Shown piece after piece: positions 1 through 8,838 of a DNA stretch of 37,987 nt. The notes beneath the pieces were generated by a model. That model made no database searches. It was not told the origin of the DNA and saw only the letters and a list, made by a program, of their open reading frames with translations. Source of the DNA: CAMLOF01 sp966692625. GTDB taxonomy: Bacteria > Pseudomonadota > Gammaproteobacteria > Burkholderiales > Burkholderiaceae_C. Every line of letters starts with the position of its first letter. Positions within the stretch are counted from its first letter, which is position 1. The position numbers and the translations under genes were made by a program. The DNA is taken from positions 1 through 37,987 of the forward strand of contig CBKZAG010000009.1 in the NCBI GenBank assembly GCA_966692625.1, read 5' to 3'.

Positions 1-981
1 CTGCTGGCGGCGCTGCGCGGCCAGCCGCAGGTGGTGGCGGCTGCTCCGCGCGTGCAGTCCATGGCCCTCGCCTCAAGCGCGGGCAAGTCACAGAACATGA
101 TGCTTCTGGGGATTGACCCCAAAGCCGAACGCGATGTGACCTTCATGCACCGGGCAGTGCGCCAAGGACAGTTTCTCTCGACCGGTGACGGTCGAGACAT
201 CGTGCTGGGTGACCGTTTGGCTGAAAAGCTGGGGCTTGGCGACAAGCTGGTCGTGATGGTGCAGTCCGCCGACGGCAACGTCGGCTCGGCCGCCTACCGG
301 TTGACGGGCTTGTTCGATACCGGCAGTGACGCCTTTGACGCCCGTCTGGGCTACATCACGCTCTCGGCCGCCCAGGCCTTGACAGGCATGCCTGACCGGG
401 CTTCCGCCGTGGCTGTACGCCTAAATGACCTCGACAAGGCGGAAGCCGGCCGGGAAGCCATCCAGCGCCTGCTGACGGCCGAAGAAGCCGTCGCGGTGAG
501 TTGGCGCGGCCTGCTGCCAGAGCTGGATCAAATGACCGAATACCTGCGGGTCGTCCTGCGTTTGATCACCGGCATCGTCCTGGCAGTGGTGGCCATCGGG
601 GTGATGAACACACTGCTGATGTCGGTGATGGAGCGTACCCGGGAGTTGGGAATCATGATGGCTCTGGGCACACCTCCGCACGACATCGTGCGGCTGGTGA
701 TCTACGAGGCATCTGTGCTGACTGGTGGAGGCATCGCACTTGGCTGGGCCGCTGGCTTTCTGCTGGTGCAATGGCTCAATGTGAGAGGGCTGGACCTTTC
801 CCGGTATGCCAAGGGTCTGCAAAGCATTCCTGGCCTCACGGGTGTCGTCCATCCACTGTTCGTCCCCGCAAGCCTGTTGGGACCGACATTGTTTCTGCTG
901 GCAATCAGCGTGCTGGCAGCGTTGTACCCGGCATGGCGCGCGGCACGGCTGCACCCCACAGAGGCCATTCGCCATGCTTAA
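1..981 (+). CDS. ABC transporter permease, FtsX/MacB type (5' partial)
   Basis: The reading frame is open from base 1, so the gene begins before the window; about 326 C-terminal residues are visible. The first ~170 residues match a MacB-type periplasmic domain. The last ~150 match an FtsX domain: a membrane segment (LITGIVLAVVAIGVMNTLLM), the typical ERTRELGIMMALG stretch, two further hydrophobic segments, and an ending of the form YPAWRAARLHPTEAI. Proteins of this family work with a LolD/MacB-like ATPase to move lipoproteins, lipids or other substrates from the inner membrane; the ATPase is presumably upstream, outside the window. The stop overlaps the start of the next gene by 8 bases, suggesting translational coupling with the outer-membrane protein. 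The substrate cannot be told from the sequence. Confidence 0.85.
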   Translation: MLAALRGQPQVVAAAPRVQSMALASSAGKSQNMMLLGIDPKAERDVTFMHRAVRQGQFLSTGDGRDIVLGDRLAEKLGLGDKLVVMVQSADGNVGSAAYRLTGLFDTGSDAFDARLGYITLSAAQALTGMPDRASAVAVRLNDLDKAEAGREAIQRLLTAEEAVAVSWRGLLPELDQMTEYLRVVLRLITGIVLAVVAIGVMNTLLMSVMERTRELGIMMALGTPPHDIVRLVIYEASVLTGGGIALGWAAGFLLVQWLNVRGLDLSRYAKGLQSIPGLTGVVHPLFVPASLLGPTLFLLAISVLAALYPAWRAARLHPTEAIRHA

Positions 982-2062
982 CGCCTGCCGGTGCCTGTTT
1001 ATCTACGGCATCTCCGCCTGCGCCACCGGAGTCCTGGCCACACAGGCAGATGAAGTCCTCCCGGACGAAGGATCGGTGTTCTCAGGTCATGTGCGAAGCT
1101 TGGTGATGCGCTCGACCACACTCGCCGCGCCTGCTGAGTACTACACCTTGAACACCAACCGGCTGCGGCTGCAGTGGAAGGGCCAGCTGACACCGTCCTT
1201 GGCCATGGAGGTGCAACACGACAATCAATTGTCGACCGGGAATGCAGCGGCCTCCGCCCCGCCGCCCCGGCACCGTGTGCACCGTGCCCACCTGACCTGG
1301 TCAAGCGGTGCGATCGACCTGCGCGTGGGGCGCCAGCGTATCGCCTGGGGCACCGGCCGGTTCTGGAGCCCGCTGGATCTGCTCAATCCGCTCAGTCCTG
1401 CCTCGCTGGAGCCAGGCGAGCGCCAGGGTGTGGATGCCGCCTTGCTGGAATACCGGTCTTCAGCCTTGGCAGCGCTGTCCCTCGTCCATGCGACGGTGCG
1501 TGGACATGGACGCAACAATACACTGGTCCGCTGGCGTGCGAACGCAGGCGGGCTCGATTACGCAGTCACCGGCGGGCAGGTGACCGCAGGGCGCTTGGCA
1601 GGCCTGGAACTGGAGGGCCAGTGGGGCGGTGCTGGCTGGCGGGCCGAGTGGACTGTCAGTCAACCAGTTGCCGCAAGCCGCTACACCCGGATGATGCTTG
1701 GTTGGGACTACGCATTCACCAAATCGCTGACTGTGTCAGCCGAGTGGTACCGTGACGGCTCGGGTCAGAGCGACACCAAGCGCTATGACGTCGCAGGCCT
1801 GCTGGCTGAACGCAGGCTGACGCTTGGCCGTCACTACCTGGGCCTGTACGCCAACTATGAGTTCACACCGCTGCTCAGGTGGACCAATTGGCTCGCAATC
1901 AACCTGGACGACCGCAGCCGCTATTTCTCGCCGCGTCTGACATGGTCCATCAACAAAGATGCAGACCTGTCAGCGGGCCTGCTGTATTTCGCCGGCCGGA
2001 CTGGCTCCGAATTCACACTGCGCAGGAACGTGGTATTTGCCCAGGCCCAGTGGTACTTTTGA
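974..2062 (+). CDS. Outer-membrane beta-barrel protein, family uncertain
   Basis: 362 residues. I chose the ATG at 974 because it overlaps the upstream permease stop by 8 bases, has an AGAGG-like ribosome site about 10 bases upstream, and opens a signal-peptide-like N-terminus (MLNACRCLFIYGISACATGV, then ATQA). The mature part is rich in alternating hydrophobic/polar beta strands and ends in WYF, the terminal aromatic signature of Bam-assembled barrels. A GRQRIAWGTGRFWSPLDLLN segment near residue 120 resembles the GRQ...WG segment of DUF1302/alginate-export-like barrels; this family assignment is tentative. Coupling to the permease suggests an envelope-spanning export or lipid-transfer function, which is inference only. 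Confidence 0.7.
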   Translation: MLNACRCLFIYGISACATGVLATQADEVLPDEGSVFSGHVRSLVMRSTTLAAPAEYYTLNTNRLRLQWKGQLTPSLAMEVQHDNQLSTGNAAASAPPPRHRVHRAHLTWSSGAIDLRVGRQRIAWGTGRFWSPLDLLNPLSPASLEPGERQGVDAALLEYRSSALAALSLVHATVRGHGRNNTLVRWRANAGGLDYAVTGGQVTAGRLAGLELEGQWGGAGWRAEWTVSQPVAASRYTRMMLGWDYAFTKSLTVSAEWYRDGSGQSDTKRYDVAGLLAERRLTLGRHYLGLYANYEFTPLLRWTNWLAINLDDRSRYFSPRLTWSINKDADLSAGLLYFAGRTGSEFTLRRNVVFAQAQWYF

Positions 2063-2200
2063 GCAACGGCGGGCCGCGGCACGGGTCAAGAGCCAGATCC
2101 CGCCGTCAGCCGCCGACAAGGTCTTGCTGCTGTCAAACTCGTCATCTGCCGCTCATGGCACTGTCAGGCGGTGAGCTTCAGAATCGGCTTGTCGCATGCC

Positions 2201-2218
2201 AAACGGACACAACCGTTT
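2201..2218. promoter_or_regulatory. Inverted repeat upstream of the YVTN gene
   Basis: AAACGG, six bases, CCGTTT: a perfect 6-bp inverted repeat 23 bases before the ATG at 2242. It could be an operator or lie at the transcription start. No regulator is identified, and the rest of the 179-base gap (2063-2241) shows nothing else convincing. Confidence 0.25.
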
Positions 2219-2241
2219 GAAACCATTGAAAGGCCGGCATC

Positions 2242-3258
2242 ATGGGAACGAAATTTTTCGGCGCCGCACTTCAGGTCTTGGGTGCCTGCAGTCTGTCACT
2301 GGCCCTGAGCACGGCCTGGGCCGGTGTTTCGGGCGTGATCTATACCGCCAACGAACGCGATGGATCGATCAGCGAGGTTCAACTCGACAGCGGTCAGGTC
2401 CGAACGGTCAAGGTTGACATCGCGCCGCACAACGTACAGGTGACGCCCGACGGCTCGACACTGCTGGCGGTGGGCGTGTCCGCACACAGTGCCCACCATG
2501 GTGGAGGAAAGTCTGGTCAATTGCTTCTGCTCAACACCGCCAAACTTGATTCGCCCCCCGTGGCCGTGCCCGCAGGCGACCACCCCGCCCATGTGGTGAC
2601 TGACGCCACAGGCGCGCGTGCCTTCGTGACCGATTCAGGCGCCAACGTGGTGCGGGTCATCGACCTGCGGCAGCAGACCGAGCTGGCCCAGATTCGCACC
2701 GGGACCTACCCCCACGGACTGAGGCTCAGCCCCGATGGCCGGGCGCTGTACGTTGCCAACATGAAGGCAGGCACGGTCTCGGTCATCGACGTGGCGACGC
2801 TCCAGGAAACGCGGCGCATCCCCGTAGGCCAAGGGCCGGTGCAGGTGGGATTTTCTGCTGATGGCCAGCAAGCTTATGTGTCACTGAGCCGGGAGAATCG
2901 TCTAGGTCTGATCGACACCGCCCAGCAACGGCTGAGCAGCAAGGTGACCGTAGGCCACACCCCCATCCAGATGATGGCGGCCCAGGACGGGACCGTCTAT
3001 GTGGCAAACCAAGGCAGCGCTCAAGCGCCGTCGGATCAAGTGTCCGTGGTGGACCCAGCCAAAGCGCGGGCGGTGACAACGTTGATCACGGGAGCTGGCG
3101 CACACGGCGTTGCTGCAAGCCAGGACGGGGCATACATGTTCGTCACCAATATCGAGGCGGGCACCCTCTCCGTCATCGATACCGTGACCCGCAAGGTCAT
3201 TGCACATCATCCGGTAGGCGCAGGCCCGAACGGGGTGAGCTACCTGCCGCCACGCTGA
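2242..3258 (+). CDS. YVTN-family beta-propeller protein (YncE-like), secreted
   Basis: 338 residues with a Sec signal peptide (about residues 1-28, ending ALSTAWA). The mature protein has repeated blades of the YVTN type: VYTANERDGSI-like, LYVANMKAGTVSVID, VYVANQGSA, and MFVTNIEAGTLSVID, with spaced PHGLRLSPDG / PHNVQVTPDG turns. This is the seven-bladed propeller fold of YncE-like periplasmic proteins, whose biochemical role is poorly defined. A His-rich loop (HSAHHGGG, near residue 88) could bind metal. It starts 179 bases after the barrel gene in the same direction, so it may belong to the same transcription unit or have its own promoter. Confidence 0.8.
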   Translation: MGTKFFGAALQVLGACSLSLALSTAWAGVSGVIYTANERDGSISEVQLDSGQVRTVKVDIAPHNVQVTPDGSTLLAVGVSAHSAHHGGGKSGQLLLLNTAKLDSPPVAVPAGDHPAHVVTDATGARAFVTDSGANVVRVIDLRQQTELAQIRTGTYPHGLRLSPDGRALYVANMKAGTVSVIDVATLQETRRIPVGQGPVQVGFSADGQQAYVSLSRENRLGLIDTAQQRLSSKVTVGHTPIQMMAAQDGTVYVANQGSAQAPSDQVSVVDPAKARAVTTLITGAGAHGVAASQDGAYMFVTNIEAGTLSVIDTVTRKVIAHHPVGAGPNGVSYLPPR

Positions 3259-3295
3259 AGCCGCCAGGGCACCCGGTTGACCTGCACCCGCACCC

Positions 3296-3317
3296 GTGTC
3301 GATGGAGCGCCCGACAC
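3296..3317. terminator. Weak hairpin between convergent genes
   Basis: GTGTCG, ten bases, CGACAC, lying between the YVTN gene (ends 3258) and the convergent sensor kinase (ends 3324). There is no T-tract on either strand, so it is only a candidate bidirectional terminator. Confidence 0.25.
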
Positions 3318-3323
3318 CAGCCG

Positions 3324-6300
3324 TCAAAGAAACGCCTGTTTTTTCAGCAAGATCTGCTCGAATGCAGAGGCCTCCAGCGGTCGCGAAAACAGGTAGCCCT
3401 GCATCTCATCGCAACCGCGGGCCGACAGGTATTCCAACTGCTCCGGTGTTTCGATCCCCTCCGCCACCACTCGCAGACCCATGTTGTGCGCCAGATCAAT
3501 GATCGAGACCGCGATGAGCGCAGATTCACGCTCAGAGGCAATGTTGCGCACGAACGACTGGTCGATCTTCAGCGCGTCGATGGGAAAACGGCTGAGGTAG
3601 CCAAAGCTGGAATAGCCCGTGCCAAAATCGTCGAGCGACAGATGCACTCCAAGCTCTTTGAGTTGTGCCATGGTGTCCATGGTCTGAGCCGGGTTGTCCA
3701 TCAGCATGCTCTCGGTCAACTCCAGTTCCATGCAGGCAGCGGGGACGCCGTGCCGGCCCAGCGCGTCGGCCACCACGTCGCGCAGGTCCCCTGCACGGAA
3801 CTGCCGTGCAGACACGTTGAGCGCGATGCGGCAGACGTCCAGCCCGGCTTCGCGCCAGCGCCGCTGCTGCCTGGCCACCTCGTCGATCACCCAGGTGCCA
3901 ATGGGAACGATCATGCCAGACGCCTCTGCCAAGGGGATGAAGCGCGCGGGAGACTCCAGTTCACCGTGCGCGCGCCGCCAGCGGATGAGCGCTTCCGCAC
4001 CACACACGTAGCCGGTTCGTGCATCGACCTTGAGTTGGTAATGCAAAACAAACTCGCGGCGCTCCAGAGCCTGCCGCAACGAGCGCTCCAGTTCCAGGTT
4101 CGCCAGCGCATCCGCATTCATCGACGCGGCATAGAAGCAAAAACGGTTGCGGCCTTGGGCCTTGGCCTGGTGCAAGGCTGCATCGGCGTTGCGCAGAATA
4201 TCGGTGGCAGTGTCTCCATCGTCCGGGTACATCCCGATACCGATGCTCGCGCCCACGTACAGCTCCATGCCATTGTCCAGCTCGAACATCGCCGACAGTT
4301 CGTTGAGCAAATTCTGCGCCGCCACGGCCACGGTGTCTGGCCGAACGATCGACTCCAGGATCAACAGGAATTCGTCCCCCGCGAAACGGCCGAGCGAGTC
4401 CTCCTGGCGAACGCGCTTGCGTAACCGCTCCGCGACCTTGGCCAGCAACTGATCGCCCGCCACATGCCCGAGGCTGTCGTTCACGTTCTGGAAGCGGTCC
4501 AGGTTGATGAACAGCACCGCAACGCGCCCACTCACCCGGCGGGCCCGCTCCAGGGCGTGCTCCAGCCGGGACTGAAGCAGCAGGCGGTTGGGCAATTCGG
4601 TCAAGGGGTCGTAGTGGGCCAGCCTGGCCAATTGCTCCTCGCTGCGGCGTATCTGGCTGACGTCAGTAAGCAGCGCAACGTATTGGACCGGTTGGCGCAA
4701 GGCGTCGTATACGGTGGAGATGGTCATCCACACCGGATAGACCTCACCGTTCTTCCTGCGATTCCATACCTCGCCTTGCCAATGGCCTGCATGGCGAAGG
4801 TTGGCCCACAGGCTCTGGAAGAACTCCCGCCCGTGCCGGTTCGAACGCAGAAGCCTGGGGGTCTGCCCAAGGGCTTCACTCCTGCTGAAGCCCGTGATGT
4901 CGCAAAACGCCTGGTTGACGGCCAGCAGCGAACCCTCCAGGTTGGTGATCATCACGCCCTCGCTGGCGCTTTCGAAGACGGTAGCAGCCTGCCGCAAACG
5001 CTCTTCTGCCTCATGACGGGCCGTGATGTCTTCCACAACGGAAATGAAATAGTCTGGCCGCCCCGTTTCATCACGCACCAGCGACACCGTCAGGCGAGCC
5101 CAGATGGTGACACCATCCTTGCGCCTGTAGCGTTTGTCGATCACGTAGTGCGCGTCCTCGCCGCGCAGCAGGCGCTGCACGTGCTCCACGTCGGGTTGAA
5201 GGTCTTCAGGCATGGTGAGTTCCTGGAAGCTCCCGCCCATCAATTCCTCTTTCTCATAGCCCAGGACCTCACAGAGCTTGCGGTTCACACGCAGCCAGCG
5301 GCCATCCGGCGCAACGTGCGCAATGCCCACGGCCGCCTGCTCGAACGTCGCCCTGAACCGCTCCTCCAGCCGACGCAGGCGCTGGCCCACACGCCGCCGC
5401 TCCTTGAGCAGACCACCCACCCGGGCCAGCAGCTCGTCCGTGGAAAAGGGTTTGTGCACGTAATCCTGCACACCATGCAGGAGCAAGCTTGCGCGAAGCT
5501 CATCGTCGGCCTTCGCTGTCAGCATCACGATGGGCGTGTCATCCAGCTCGTTGTTCGATCTGATGGCCTGCGCAAGCTTGTCACCGCTCATGCCCGGCAT
5601 CATCACGTCCGACAGGATCAGGTCGGGTCTGAGGTCCGTTGCCAGCTGAAGGCCGGTGACGCCATCAAAGGCGTTGGCGACGCGATAAGTACCCGCGAGC
5701 GCGGCCACCACGAAGGCGTTCATGTCGGGGTTGTCTTCTATGACCAGAATGAGCGGCGCGTCGGCCGGGGCCGACTGAACCGGGCCACGGGCAGCAGCCC
5801 GTGCACCGGCATGGGATTCCTGCCAATCGGGCTGCTCCAAGGTGGGGGCCTTCAACGACACCTCCACCCCCGCAGGGGCCTGCAACGGCAACAACACCTG
5901 GAACAGCGCTCCCCCGCCAGACGCCTGTTCAACGCTCACCTGCCCCTGGTGCAAGGCGACGAATTCCTTGACGATGGCCAGCCCCAGCCCTGTTCCTCCG
6001 CTGTGCCGCTCATCCCCGCCATCGACCTGCCTGAACCGCTCGAACACCGACTCGCGCATCGCTTCGGGTATGCCGGGGCCATTGTCCTGCACGCGCAGCG
6101 CCACGTGGCCACCCTGCGCCAGCAACGCCACAGCGACGCGTCCACCTGACGGCGTGAACTTGAAGGCGTTGGCCAGCAGGTTGATGGCAATGCGTTCGAA
6201 CTTCTCGGGGTCTGCCTCCACCCAAAGCACGCCGGGAACGGCAATGTCGTAGGTGATGCCCCTGTCCTCGGCGACCGTTTCGAAATGCGAGGCAAGCACC

Positions 6301-7169
6301 CGCATCCAGCGGGCCAGATCGAAACGCACGTACCTGATCTCAACGTACCCGGCGTCAAGCTTCGCCAAGTCCAGCAAGTCGTCCACCTGCCGGCGCAACC
6401 ACCTGGCATTGCGCACCGCTATGTCCAAGTTGTGCCTGTCTGCAGCTTCGAGGTTGGCCGCCTCTTTCAAGCGGGCGAGCGGGCCGAGGATGAGTGTCAG
6501 CGGTGTCCGCAACTCGTGGCTGACATTGGCGAAGAAACGCGTCTTCAGCTCGTCCAGTTCCCGGGTGCGTTCATACAGCCGCTCCAGCTCCTCGTTGGCA
6601 CTCTTGAGCCGGGCACTGGCGTCAGCCACTTCCCGCGAACGTGTGAAGACTTCTGCCTCCATGCGCATGGTCCGCTCACGCAACTCGCCATTGAGCCTGC
6701 TGTCCGCCAGCCCCTGCTCGCGCATACGCACAAGCTCGGTGATGTCCTCAACACGGTGGATGATGTACCGGGTCTTGCCATCCGGCCCCGCCACTGGCGT
6801 GTTCAGGGGACTCCAGTAGCGTACTTCGAACCCGCCACCCTCGTGCTCTGGCCGGCGGATGTCGTACTTCTGAACGGGCATGGCATCGGGCCGGCCAGTC
6901 TGCAGCACCCGGTGCAGCGATGCGCGCAGATTGCGCACGCCTTCCGTGGCCGGGTCGTCCGGATTGTCGGGGAAGATGTCGAACAGGTATTTGCCAACGA
7001 TGCTTTCCCGCTGCGTCATGGTGGCGCGCGCGTATGCATCATTCACTGCAACGATGTGAAAAGCGGTGTCCAACACCAAGTAAAGCCCAGGCGCGGCATT
7101 GAACAGAGTCCGGTATTCCGGCTCAGGTACGGCACCATGGTTGGCGCCGGTCAAGTCTTGTTCCGACAT
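3324..7169 (-). CDS. Hybrid sensor histidine kinase with GGDEF and EAL domains (PAS-HK-REC-PAS-PAS-GGDEF-EAL)
   Basis: 1281 residues, no signal peptide or membrane segment, so cytoplasmic. Domains: PAS ~20-145; coiled coil ~150-210; HisKA with VSHELRTP (His218); HATPase ~320-430 (N box NLLANAFKF, DNGPGI, GTGLGLAIV); receiver ~473-590 with phospho-acceptor Asp521 (LILSDVMMPG) and Lys573 in HKPF; PAS ~605-717; PAS ~728-840; GGDEF ~850-1005; EAL ~1025-1275. The GGDEF signature reads AGDEF (930-934) with an RxxD product-inhibition site (R921, D924) five residues before it. The EAL domain keeps EAL (1059-1061), LNVS, ELTES, DDFGTGYSS, K and EGIE, so it looks catalytically competent. It probably links a two-component signal to cyclic-di-GMP turnover. 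An ATG at 7259 is in frame, but the ATG at 7169 has a GGGGGGA ribosome site, and the -10 box at 7268-7273 would place the transcript start right at 7259. Confidence 0.9.
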   Translation of the reverse strand: MSEQDLTGANHGAVPEPEYRTLFNAAPGLYLVLDTAFHIVAVNDAYARATMTQRESIVGKYLFDIFPDNPDDPATEGVRNLRASLHRVLQTGRPDAMPVQKYDIRRPEHEGGGFEVRYWSPLNTPVAGPDGKTRYIIHRVEDITELVRMREQGLADSRLNGELRERTMRMEAEVFTRSREVADASARLKSANEELERLYERTRELDELKTRFFANVSHELRTPLTLILGPLARLKEAANLEAADRHNLDIAVRNARWLRRQVDDLLDLAKLDAGYVEIRYVRFDLARWMRVLASHFETVAEDRGITYDIAVPGVLWVEADPEKFERIAINLLANAFKFTPSGGRVAVALLAQGGHVALRVQDNGPGIPEAMRESVFERFRQVDGGDERHSGGTGLGLAIVKEFVALHQGQVSVEQASGGGALFQVLLPLQAPAGVEVSLKAPTLEQPDWQESHAGARAAARGPVQSAPADAPLILVIEDNPDMNAFVVAALAGTYRVANAFDGVTGLQLATDLRPDLILSDVMMPGMSGDKLAQAIRSNNELDDTPIVMLTAKADDELRASLLLHGVQDYVHKPFSTDELLARVGGLLKERRRVGQRLRRLEERFRATFEQAAVGIAHVAPDGRWLRVNRKLCEVLGYEKEELMGGSFQELTMPEDLQPDVEHVQRLLRGEDAHYVIDKRYRRKDGVTIWARLTVSLVRDETGRPDYFISVVEDITARHEAEERLRQAATVFESASEGVMITNLEGSLLAVNQAFCDITGFSRSEALGQTPRLLRSNRHGREFFQSLWANLRHAGHWQGEVWNRRKNGEVYPVWMTISTVYDALRQPVQYVALLTDVSQIRRSEEQLARLAHYDPLTELPNRLLLQSRLEHALERARRVSGRVAVLFINLDRFQNVNDSLGHVAGDQLLAKVAERLRKRVRQEDSLGRFAGDEFLLILESIVRPDTVAVAAQNLLNELSAMFELDNGMELYVGASIGIGMYPDDGDTATDILRNADAALHQAKAQGRNRFCFYAASMNADALANLELERSLRQALERREFVLHYQLKVDARTGYVCGAEALIRWRRAHGELESPARFIPLAEASGMIVPIGTWVIDEVARQQRRWREAGLDVCRIALNVSARQFRAGDLRDVVADALGRHGVPAACMELELTESMLMDNPAQTMDTMAQLKELGVHLSLDDFGTGYSSFGYLSRFPIDALKIDQSFVRNIASERESALIAVSIIDLAHNMGLRVVAEGIETPEQLEYLSARGCDEMQGYLFSRPLEASAFEQILLKKQAFL

Positions 7170-7267
7170 CTTGATTCCCCCCTGCAGGAACCGCCTGTGC
7201 GCGTTCAGGGCAGCAGATGCTGAGCCGTCCACCCAGGAAGCGGGGAGCGATCCACGCATGTGGCCCC

Positions 7268-7296
7268 ATATTAGCCCTGCACATGATCATTTACAA
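7268..7296 (-). promoter_or_regulatory. Sigma70-type promoter for the hybrid kinase gene
   Basis: On the minus strand, TTGTAA (7291-7296), 17 bases, TAATAT (7268-7273). Transcription would start near 7261, giving a ~90-base leader to the chosen start at 7169. The whole gap 7170-7493 (324 bases) holds only this promoter, the leader and the terminator of the next gene; I see nothing else in it. Confidence 0.5.
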
Positions 7297-7444
7297 CATT
7301 TTTCTTTGACTGCAACATCGGTATGGCCAATCAGTCTGAAATGACCGGTCCTCTTTGAGCAGAGCACCAGGTCGCAAACATCCTGGCTTGCGTGATGAAT
7401 CCTCGGCGGCCAACAGACTGCCCCAGGGATACGGACAGCCCAAA

Positions 7445-7476
7445 AAGCAAAACGCGCCCGGAGGCGCGCTTTGCTT
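7445..7476 (-). terminator. Intrinsic terminator of the amino-acid binding protein gene
   Basis: Arms AAGCAAAACGCGCC (7445-7458) and GGCGCGCTTTGCTT (7463-7476) pair almost completely around a CGGA loop. Read on the minus strand, the stem is followed by a T-rich stretch (TTTTGG), starting 18 bases after the stop codon at 7494. Confidence 0.75.
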
Positions 7477-7493
7477 GGTTGTGGAAACCGGGA

Positions 7494-8681
7494 TCAGCGG
7501 ATCACAGCCAGGGTGGTGCGAGCACCGCCCTTGTAGGTCATCAGAGTCAGGGCACCGTTCTTGATGTCACCCTTCTCGTCGAAAGCGATGTTGCCAGTCA
7601 CGCCCTTGTACTGGATGGCCTTCAGAGCAGGCAGGTACTTGGCAGGATCGGCCGAGTTGGCGGTCTTCATGGCTTCGACCATGACTTTCACGGAGTCATA
7701 GACGTACGGAGCGTACACCTGGACATCCATGCCGAACTTGGCCTTGAAGTCGGTGCGGAACTTCTCCATGGCGGCCTTCTCTTCGCCTTCCACACCACCG
7801 GCTTCGGCACAGAACACCATGTCGTCAGCCAGCGCGTCGCCTGCCAGCTTGGGCAGTTCGCTCGAGCAGATGCCGTCACCACCCATGTACTTGGCCTTGA
7901 TGCCCAGTTGCTTCATCTGGCGGATCATCGGACCAGCCACGGCGTCCATGCCGCCGAAGAAGATCACGTCGGGCTTCTTGGCCTTGATGGTGGTCAGGAT
8001 GGCGTTGAAGTCGGTGGCTTTGTCGTTGGTGAACTCGCGGCCCACCACTTCAGCACCAGCGGCTTTCGCGCCTTTTTCGAACTCGTCTGCCACGCCCTGG
8101 CCGTAAGCGGTGCGGTCGTCGATCACGGCAACCTTCTTGGCCTTCAGGGTTTCAACAGCGTACTTGCCCAGGGTACCGCCCAGGTGCACGTCGTCAGCCA
8201 CGACACGGAACACAGCCTTGTAGCCCTGACGGGTGTACTTGGGGTTCGTGGCGGAGGGAGAGATCTGCGGGATACCAGCGGCGTCGTAGATCTGAGAGGC
8301 GGGGATGGTGGTGCCGGAGTTCAGGTGGCCGATCACACCGTTGACCTTGGCGTCAACCAGCTTCTGAGCGGCAGCGGTGCCCTGCTTCGGGTCGGCAGCG
8401 TCGTCTTCGGCCAGCAGTTCGAACTTGGCGGGCTTGCCGTCGATGGTCAGGTTGGCTGCGTTGAGCTCCTCGATGGCCATCTTCGCGCCCATCTCGTTGT
8501 CCTTGCCCAGGTGAGCAATGGCGCCGCTGGTGGGGCCCACATGACCGATCTTGATGACCAGCTCTTGGGGCGCAGCCGGCGCAGCAGGTGCCGACGCTGC
8601 GGGAGCAGCCTCTTCCTTCTTGCCGCAAGCGGCCAGTGCCACGGCCGCGGCGACCACGGCGAGTTTCATCTTCATTTGCAT
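7494..8681 (-). CDS. Branched-chain amino-acid ABC transporter substrate-binding lipoprotein (LivJ/LivK-like)
   Basis: 395 residues. The ATG at 8681 is preceded by AAGGG at a good distance; the frame is open further upstream but without a ribosome site. The N-terminus is a lipoprotein signal (VALAACGKK, Cys19), followed by an Ala/Pro-rich linker. The body is a type I periplasmic binding fold: IKIGHVGPTSGAIAHLGKD, GVIGHLNSGTTIPAS, ISPSATNP, VAVIDDRTAYGQGVADEF, DVIFFGGMDA, YAPYVYDSV. This matches Leu/Ile/Val-binding proteins. No liv permease or ATPase gene lies next to it, so it is an orphan binding protein that must pair with a transporter elsewhere. Its strong codon bias and own terminator suggest high, monocistronic expression. 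The 157 bases upstream (8682-8838) presumably hold its promoter; I could not pick a convincing -35/-10 pair. Confidence 0.9.
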   Translation of the reverse strand: MQMKMKLAVVAAAVALAACGKKEEAAPAASAPAAPAAPQELVIKIGHVGPTSGAIAHLGKDNEMGAKMAIEELNAANLTIDGKPAKFELLAEDDAADPKQGTAAAQKLVDAKVNGVIGHLNSGTTIPASQIYDAAGIPQISPSATNPKYTRQGYKAVFRVVADDVHLGGTLGKYAVETLKAKKVAVIDDRTAYGQGVADEFEKGAKAAGAEVVGREFTNDKATDFNAILTTIKAKKPDVIFFGGMDAVAGPMIRQMKQLGIKAKYMGGDGICSSELPKLAGDALADDMVFCAEAGGVEGEEKAAMEKFRTDFKAKFGMDVQVYAPYVYDSVKVMVEAMKTANSADPAKYLPALKAIQYKGVTGNIAFDEKGDIKNGALTLMTYKGGARTTLAVIR

Positions 8682-8838
8682 ACGAACCCTTGAAAGGTGA
8701 AAGTGGATGACAAAAGGTTTTGAGCGAAGGGAACTTTCTTGTTTTTCCTCCACACAGGATGCAAAGATACTCGATATTTCAATAATTCGGGTTAGACCTG
8801 ACCCTAGGCTGGCAGGCACTTATGCGCCATTAGCAACA

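Noticed and set aside
4464..6149. 561-codon open frame on the + strand opposite the hybrid kinase
   Set aside because: It lies antisense to a gene with clear conserved domains; its translation is His/Gln/Arg-rich with no recognisable motif, as expected for a high-GC shadow frame.
7392..8693. 433-codon + strand frame over the binding-protein gene
   Set aside because: Antisense shadow of a well-supported binding lipoprotein; Gly/His/Val-rich composition and no domain.
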